From Enterococcus canintestini (GTDB lineage: Bacteria; Bacillota; Bacilli; Lactobacillales; Enterococcaceae), in the NCBI RefSeq assembly GCF_001885735.1, contig NZ_JXKG01000017.1, positions 1 through 56,908 of the forward strand: 56,908 nucleotides of DNA. The letters run 5' to 3'. The notes below the pieces were generated by a model. The model was not told where the DNA came from. It worked only from the letters and a program-made list of their open reading frames with translations, and ran no database searches. The position numbers were made by a program, and so were the translations under genes. Positions 53,866 through 56,908 of the stretch are shown piece by piece. Each line of letters opens with the position of its first letter. The stretch's first letter is position 1.

Positions 53866-54816
53866 ATGATTTATACATGTACTTTGAATCTAGCAATCGA
53901 TTTATTTATTGAAACAGATAAAATGCAAGCGCATACGGTCAATCGTACCAATGACGATGACATTCAAGCTAACGGCAAAGGAGTTAATGTTTCATTAATT
54001 TTAAAACAATTAGGGATAGACAATACCGCACTTGGTTTTCAAGCGGGTTTTACCGGACAATACATCAACGATTTTTTAAAGGAAAAAGCAATCAGCACTC
54101 ATTTTATTGAAGTTCCTGGTATGACACGCATCAACGTCTTTACCCAAGTGAATGAAACAGGAGAGGAATTTAAACTCGTTAATAAAGGACCCAAAATTCC
54201 GACAGAAAAAGTTACCGAATTTTTACACACGTTAGAAGAATTATTACAGTCCGGTGATTATTTATGTGTTTCTGGCAGCTTGCCACAAGGGGTTGCTCCT
54301 GAAATTTTAGTTTCAATTAGCCAAATTTGTAATGAAAAAAACGTCAATCTTATTATCGACAGCAGCTACAAAGAAGTTTTAAATTGCTTACCGTATAAAC
54401 CTTTTTTACTAAAACCAAATGAAGAAGAATTAGCCGCTTGGTACGACGTAAAACTAAAAACTAAACAAGATTATCTTGTATATGCCAAACGTTTAATTGC
54501 AGACGGTGCACAAAATGTTTTACTTTCTTTAGGTGGTGACGGCGCGATTTTTATTAACAAAGAAATGGTTTTAGCCGGCAACTCCCCTAAAGGTAAAGTA
54601 GTCAATACAGCTTGTGCGGGGGACACATTATTAGGAACTTTTCTAGCTGGGGTTATTAATAAAAAACCGGTTGATAAAACGTTGAAAAAGGCGATTGCTG
54701 CTGGTAGTTCAACTGCTTTTCGTCAAGGATTAACGGATTTTTCTGATGTGGATCAGTTAGAAGCACAAATTAAAATTGAAACTATAGAAACTAGTAAAGA
54801 AGAAGTTTCAGCATAA
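53866..54816 (+). CDS. PfkB-family sugar-phosphate kinase (LacC/FruK-like)
   Basis: A 316-residue kinase of the 1-phosphofructokinase / tagatose-6-phosphate kinase group. It would turn the PTS product into a bisphosphate. Key features: IYTCTLNLAIDLFIE at the start, GGKGVN-like NGKGVNVSLILKQLG (about 36-50), GSLPQGV, and the ATP/catalytic motif NTACAGDTLLGTFLAG (Asp at about 248, with Ala in place of the usual first Gly). The ATG at 53866 has an ideal ribosome site; upstream in-frame starts do not. First gene of the operon, 31 bases before the PTS gene. The substrate is either tagatose- or fructose-1-phosphate or tagatose-6-phosphate. Confidence 0.9.
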   Translation: MIYTCTLNLAIDLFIETDKMQAHTVNRTNDDDIQANGKGVNVSLILKQLGIDNTALGFQAGFTGQYINDFLKEKAISTHFIEVPGMTRINVFTQVNETGEEFKLVNKGPKIPTEKVTEFLHTLEELLQSGDYLCVSGSLPQGVAPEILVSISQICNEKNVNLIIDSSYKEVLNCLPYKPFLLKPNEEELAAWYDVKLKTKQDYLVYAKRLIADGAQNVLLSLGGDGAIFINKEMVLAGNSPKGKVVNTACAGDTLLGTFLAGVINKKPVDKTLKKAIAAGSSTAFRQGLTDFSDVDQLEAQIKIETIETSKEEVSA

Positions 54817-54847
54817 AAAAGATAAAAAGAAATGAGGAGAGTAGAAA

Positions 54848-56278
54848 ATGGCAAAATATCAAATTATTGCAGCAACAGGTTGTCCGACCGGTATTGCCCA
54901 CACTTATATGGCCCAAGAAGCTTTAGAACAAGCGGCAAAACGCAAAGGAATCACGATTAAAGTAGAGACGCATGGTCAAGTCGGAGTCGAAAATGAGCTG
55001 TCTGCTGACGAAATTAAAAATGCCGATGCGGTGATTATTGCCGCTGATAAAGATGTTCATGCCGAACGTTTTGCTGGTAAGCGAATTATTGATGTTTCTG
55101 TAAGTAAAGGAATTAAAGAAGCGGATCAATTAATTGATGATGCCCTTAATGGCAAAGGAAAAGTTGCTGCTATCAGTGAAACTGTTTCAGAAGCACCAGT
55201 AGAGTCTGGTCAAATGAATTTGGGGCGGAGCATTTATAAGAACTTGATGAACGGTGTTTCCCACATGTTGCCATTTGTTGTCGCAGGTGGTGTTATTATT
55301 GCGGTATCTTTTGCAATTTGGGGCGTTTATTCTTTTGATCCAAATGATCCAACTTACAATGCGACGTCTGCTATGTTCAAATCAATTGGGGATGCGGCGA
55401 TGGGAATGATGGTGCCGATTATGGCAGCTTATATCGCAGAAGGAATTGCCAAAAGACCGGGCCTAGTTGTCGGTTTTGTCGGTGGTTTACTAGCTAATTC
55501 TGGTGGTGCTGGTTTTCTAGGTGGGATTTTTGCCGGTTTCTTAGCAGGATACTTTGTCTTATTATTGCAACGCTTGTTAAAATTTTTACCAAAACAATTA
55601 GATGGACTAAAAGCAATTTTCTTATATCCAGTAATTGGTGTTGCTGTAGTGGGAACGATTATGGCGCTTTTAGCTGGTCCAATGAAGACTATTAATGAAG
55701 GAATGATGAGTTTCTTATCTGGTTTTGAAAATTCTTCACCATTAGTATTAGGGATTATCGTCGGTTGTATGTGTGCTTTTGACATGGGTGGTCCAGTTAA
55801 TAAAGCAGCCTACGTAACGGGTACGGCACTTTTAGCGCAAGGTAATAGTAGTTTTATGGCAGGCGTTTCAGCTGCTTGTATCGCACCACCACTTATTACC
55901 GGGTTTGCGACATTGTTCTTTGGCAAATATTTTGAAACCAACGATCGTAATGCTGGGTTAGTTAACTTTATCTTAGGGTCAACCCATATTACAGAAGGCG
56001 CAATTCCTTTTGCCGCTAAAGACCCATTACGCGTATTGCCAACTATGATGTTAGGATCTTCGATTGCAGCTGTTTTGACCTATATGTTTGGTGTGCAAGT
56101 ACCTGCGCCTCACGGTGGTTTCCTAGTATTACCAGTGGTAGATGGAAAATTACAATGGGTATTTGCCATCTTAGTTGGTTCCGTTGTTGGTGGCGTCATT
56201 CTTGGGTTAATACAAAAAAATCGTGTTAGTAAAGAAGCAACCAAAGAAACAACAACCAAAGTAGAAGTACAAGCTTAA
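54848..56278 (+). CDS. Fructose-family PTS enzyme IIBC
   Basis: A membrane permease and phosphotransferase (476 residues). The N-terminal IIB domain (about 1-100) has the phosphorylated cysteine in AATGCPTGIAHTYMA (Cys at about 12). The IIC domain (about 130-465) has about nine helices and GGLLANSGGAGFLGGIFAGF, MGGPVNKAAYVTG, and HITEGAIPFAAKDPLR, all fructose/mannitol-type elements. The usual IIA domain is not fused but encoded by the next gene. ATGAGGAGAG precedes the ATG. With PfkB and LacD it should import and process a ketohexose. Confidence 0.94.
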   Translation: MAKYQIIAATGCPTGIAHTYMAQEALEQAAKRKGITIKVETHGQVGVENELSADEIKNADAVIIAADKDVHAERFAGKRIIDVSVSKGIKEADQLIDDALNGKGKVAAISETVSEAPVESGQMNLGRSIYKNLMNGVSHMLPFVVAGGVIIAVSFAIWGVYSFDPNDPTYNATSAMFKSIGDAAMGMMVPIMAAYIAEGIAKRPGLVVGFVGGLLANSGGAGFLGGIFAGFLAGYFVLLLQRLLKFLPKQLDGLKAIFLYPVIGVAVVGTIMALLAGPMKTINEGMMSFLSGFENSSPLVLGIIVGCMCAFDMGGPVNKAAYVTGTALLAQGNSSFMAGVSAACIAPPLITGFATLFFGKYFETNDRNAGLVNFILGSTHITEGAIPFAAKDPLRVLPTMMLGSSIAAVLTYMFGVQVPAPHGGFLVLPVVDGKLQWVFAILVGSVVGGVILGLIQKNRVSKEATKETTTKVEVQA

Positions 56279-56289
56279 TAAAATGAGTT

Positions 56290-56327
56290 AAAAGTTGCAG
56301 GAGGAAAAAAACTGCTGCAACTTTTTT
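56290..56327 (+). terminator. Intercistronic hairpin between IIBC and IIA
   Basis: AAAAGTTGCAG (56290-56300) pairs with CTGCAACTTTT (56315-56325), then TT. It looks like a terminator inside the operon. Partial termination or mRNA processing there would lower expression of IIA and lacD relative to IIBC. Confidence 0.7.
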
Positions 56328-56343
56328 AAGAAAGGTGAAAACC

Positions 56344-56799
56344 ATGAGTTTGATCAAAACAGATCACATTTTTTTAAAAGAAAATTTAGCTAACCAAGAA
56401 GAAGTAATGCACTTTTTAGCTGCCAAAGCAACAGCATTGGGACTTTCAAATGATGAAAATAAAGTATATGAAAAATTATTAGAACGAGAAGCTGAAGGTA
56501 CTACGGGGATGATGGATGGTTTTGCGATTCCCCATGCAAAAGATGCAAGTATTAAAGAAGCTGATATTGTCATTGTTAGTTTAGCTAAGGCGGTGGATTG
56601 GCATAGTTTAGATGGTAGTCCCACGGAATTTATTATCGCATTATTTATTCCTGATTCTGAAGCAGGGACAACGCATTTGAAACTTTTATCCAATGTCGCG
56701 CGTCTTTTAATGCATCAAGAGGTGACAAAAGGTTTAAAAGAAGCCACTACACCAGCAGCAATTGCAGCATTATTAAATAGTAAATTAACAGAAAATTAA
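56344..56799 (+). CDS. Fructose-family PTS IIA component
   Basis: A cytoplasmic phosphocarrier of the mannitol/fructose IIA family, 151 residues. The phosphorylatable histidine is in GFAIPHAKD (about 61-69), preceded by LLEREAEGTTGMMDG, the family's typical approach. It starts SLIKTDHIFLKENL. The ATG at 56344 is chosen over GTG 56335 because AAAGG lies about 9 bases before it. It lies 65 bases after IIBC with a hairpin between and 11 bases before lacD. It completes the PTS with the IIBC gene. Confidence 0.93.
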   Translation: MSLIKTDHIFLKENLANQEEVMHFLAAKATALGLSNDENKVYEKLLEREAEGTTGMMDGFAIPHAKDASIKEADIVIVSLAKAVDWHSLDGSPTEFIIALFIPDSEAGTTHLKLLSNVARLLMHQEVTKGLKEATTPAAIAALLNSKLTEN

Positions 56800-56810
56800 G
56801 GAGAGTTTTC

Positions 56811-56908
56811 ATGACAACCGAAGCAAAAAAAGCCTATATCAAACAATTAAGTGACAAAAACGGTGTGATTTCCGCACTAGCTATTGACCAACGGGGCGCT
56901 TTAAAGAA
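56811..56908 (+). CDS. lacD: Tagatose 1,6-diphosphate aldolase, 5' part
   Basis: The window ends 98 bases into this gene. The visible 32 residues (YIKQLSDKNGVISALAIDQRGALK) match the N-terminus of LacD-type class I aldolases, in which the LAIDQRGALK stretch is diagnostic. It would cleave tagatose-1,6-bisphosphate to dihydroxyacetone phosphate and glyceraldehyde-3-phosphate. TTAAGGAGAGTTTTC precedes the ATG. The operon's aldolase being LacD, rather than FbaA, argues that the sugar is tagatose or a related hexose processed through the tagatose pathway. Confidence 0.88.
   Translation, partial: MTTEAKKAYIKQLSDKNGVISALAIDQRGALK

Overview
The window is low-GC Firmicute chromosome, most likely Enterococcus or a close relative in the Lactobacillales. 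The evidence is strong AGGAGG-type ribosome sites, frequent TTG/GTG starts, a T-box leader, a tetrahydrofolate riboswitch, ECF-transporter S components, an RNase J2, an EbsC/YbaK-type deacylase and several PTS components. No rRNA, tRNA, CRISPR array, insertion sequence or phage integration module was recognised.

Layout. 1-5.4 kb: the tail of an unidentified gene, a CbiX/SirB-like protein that lacks the chelatase histidines, a T-box-controlled DAHP synthase (aroF), a YfcC-type transporter and a lone lactose/cellobiose-type PTS IIA. 5.5-7.4 kb (minus strand): a membrane metallophosphoesterase and a small membrane protein that seems to start at a non-canonical codon. 7.8-10 kb: the overlapping tatD-rnmV-rsmA operon. 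10.2-11.9 kb: two vitamin ECF S components. One (niacin, NiaX-like) sits behind two NiaR-like operators and the other (FolT) behind a THF riboswitch. 12-19.2 kb: a GH3 glycosidase, a heterodimeric ABC exporter with one degenerate ATP site, a CmpB-like membrane protein, and a secreted coiled-coil plus 3D-domain cell-wall protein.

19.5-40.3 kb is a Wzx/Wzy-type capsule or exopolysaccharide locus: a priming sugar transferase, an LCP ligase, the CpsC/CpsD/CpsB tyrosine-kinase module, an Alg14/Alg13-type transferase pair, two pyruvyl transferases, three further glycosyltransferases, flippase, a nitroreductase-family protein, UDP-glucose dehydrogenase, polymerase, GalU, RmlB and a VanZ-like protein. 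The middle (about 25-37.7 kb) is visibly more AT-rich and carries two decayed stretches, one resembling an old polymerase, so the serotype-specific part has been remodelled. The priming transferase and one family-2 glycosyltransferase are each broken near the N-terminus at a run of seven A. In both, a -1 shift, equivalent to one extra A, restores a textbook protein. This points to phase variation, ribosomal or transcriptional slippage, or recent mutation, and is the most interesting signal in the window.

40.5-56.9 kb returns to core genes: a universal stress protein, the serC-serA-DUF1015 operon (minus strand), a DUF1659/DUF2922 pair followed by a GH25 lysozyme without signal peptide, an esterase, asd, RNase J2, a DHA2-type MFS exporter with EbsC/YbaK, and finally an RpiR-type regulator divergent from pfkB kinase - fructose-family PTS IIBC - IIA - lacD. 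That last set fits uptake and bisphosphate cleavage of a ketohexose such as tagatose; lacD runs off the end of the window.
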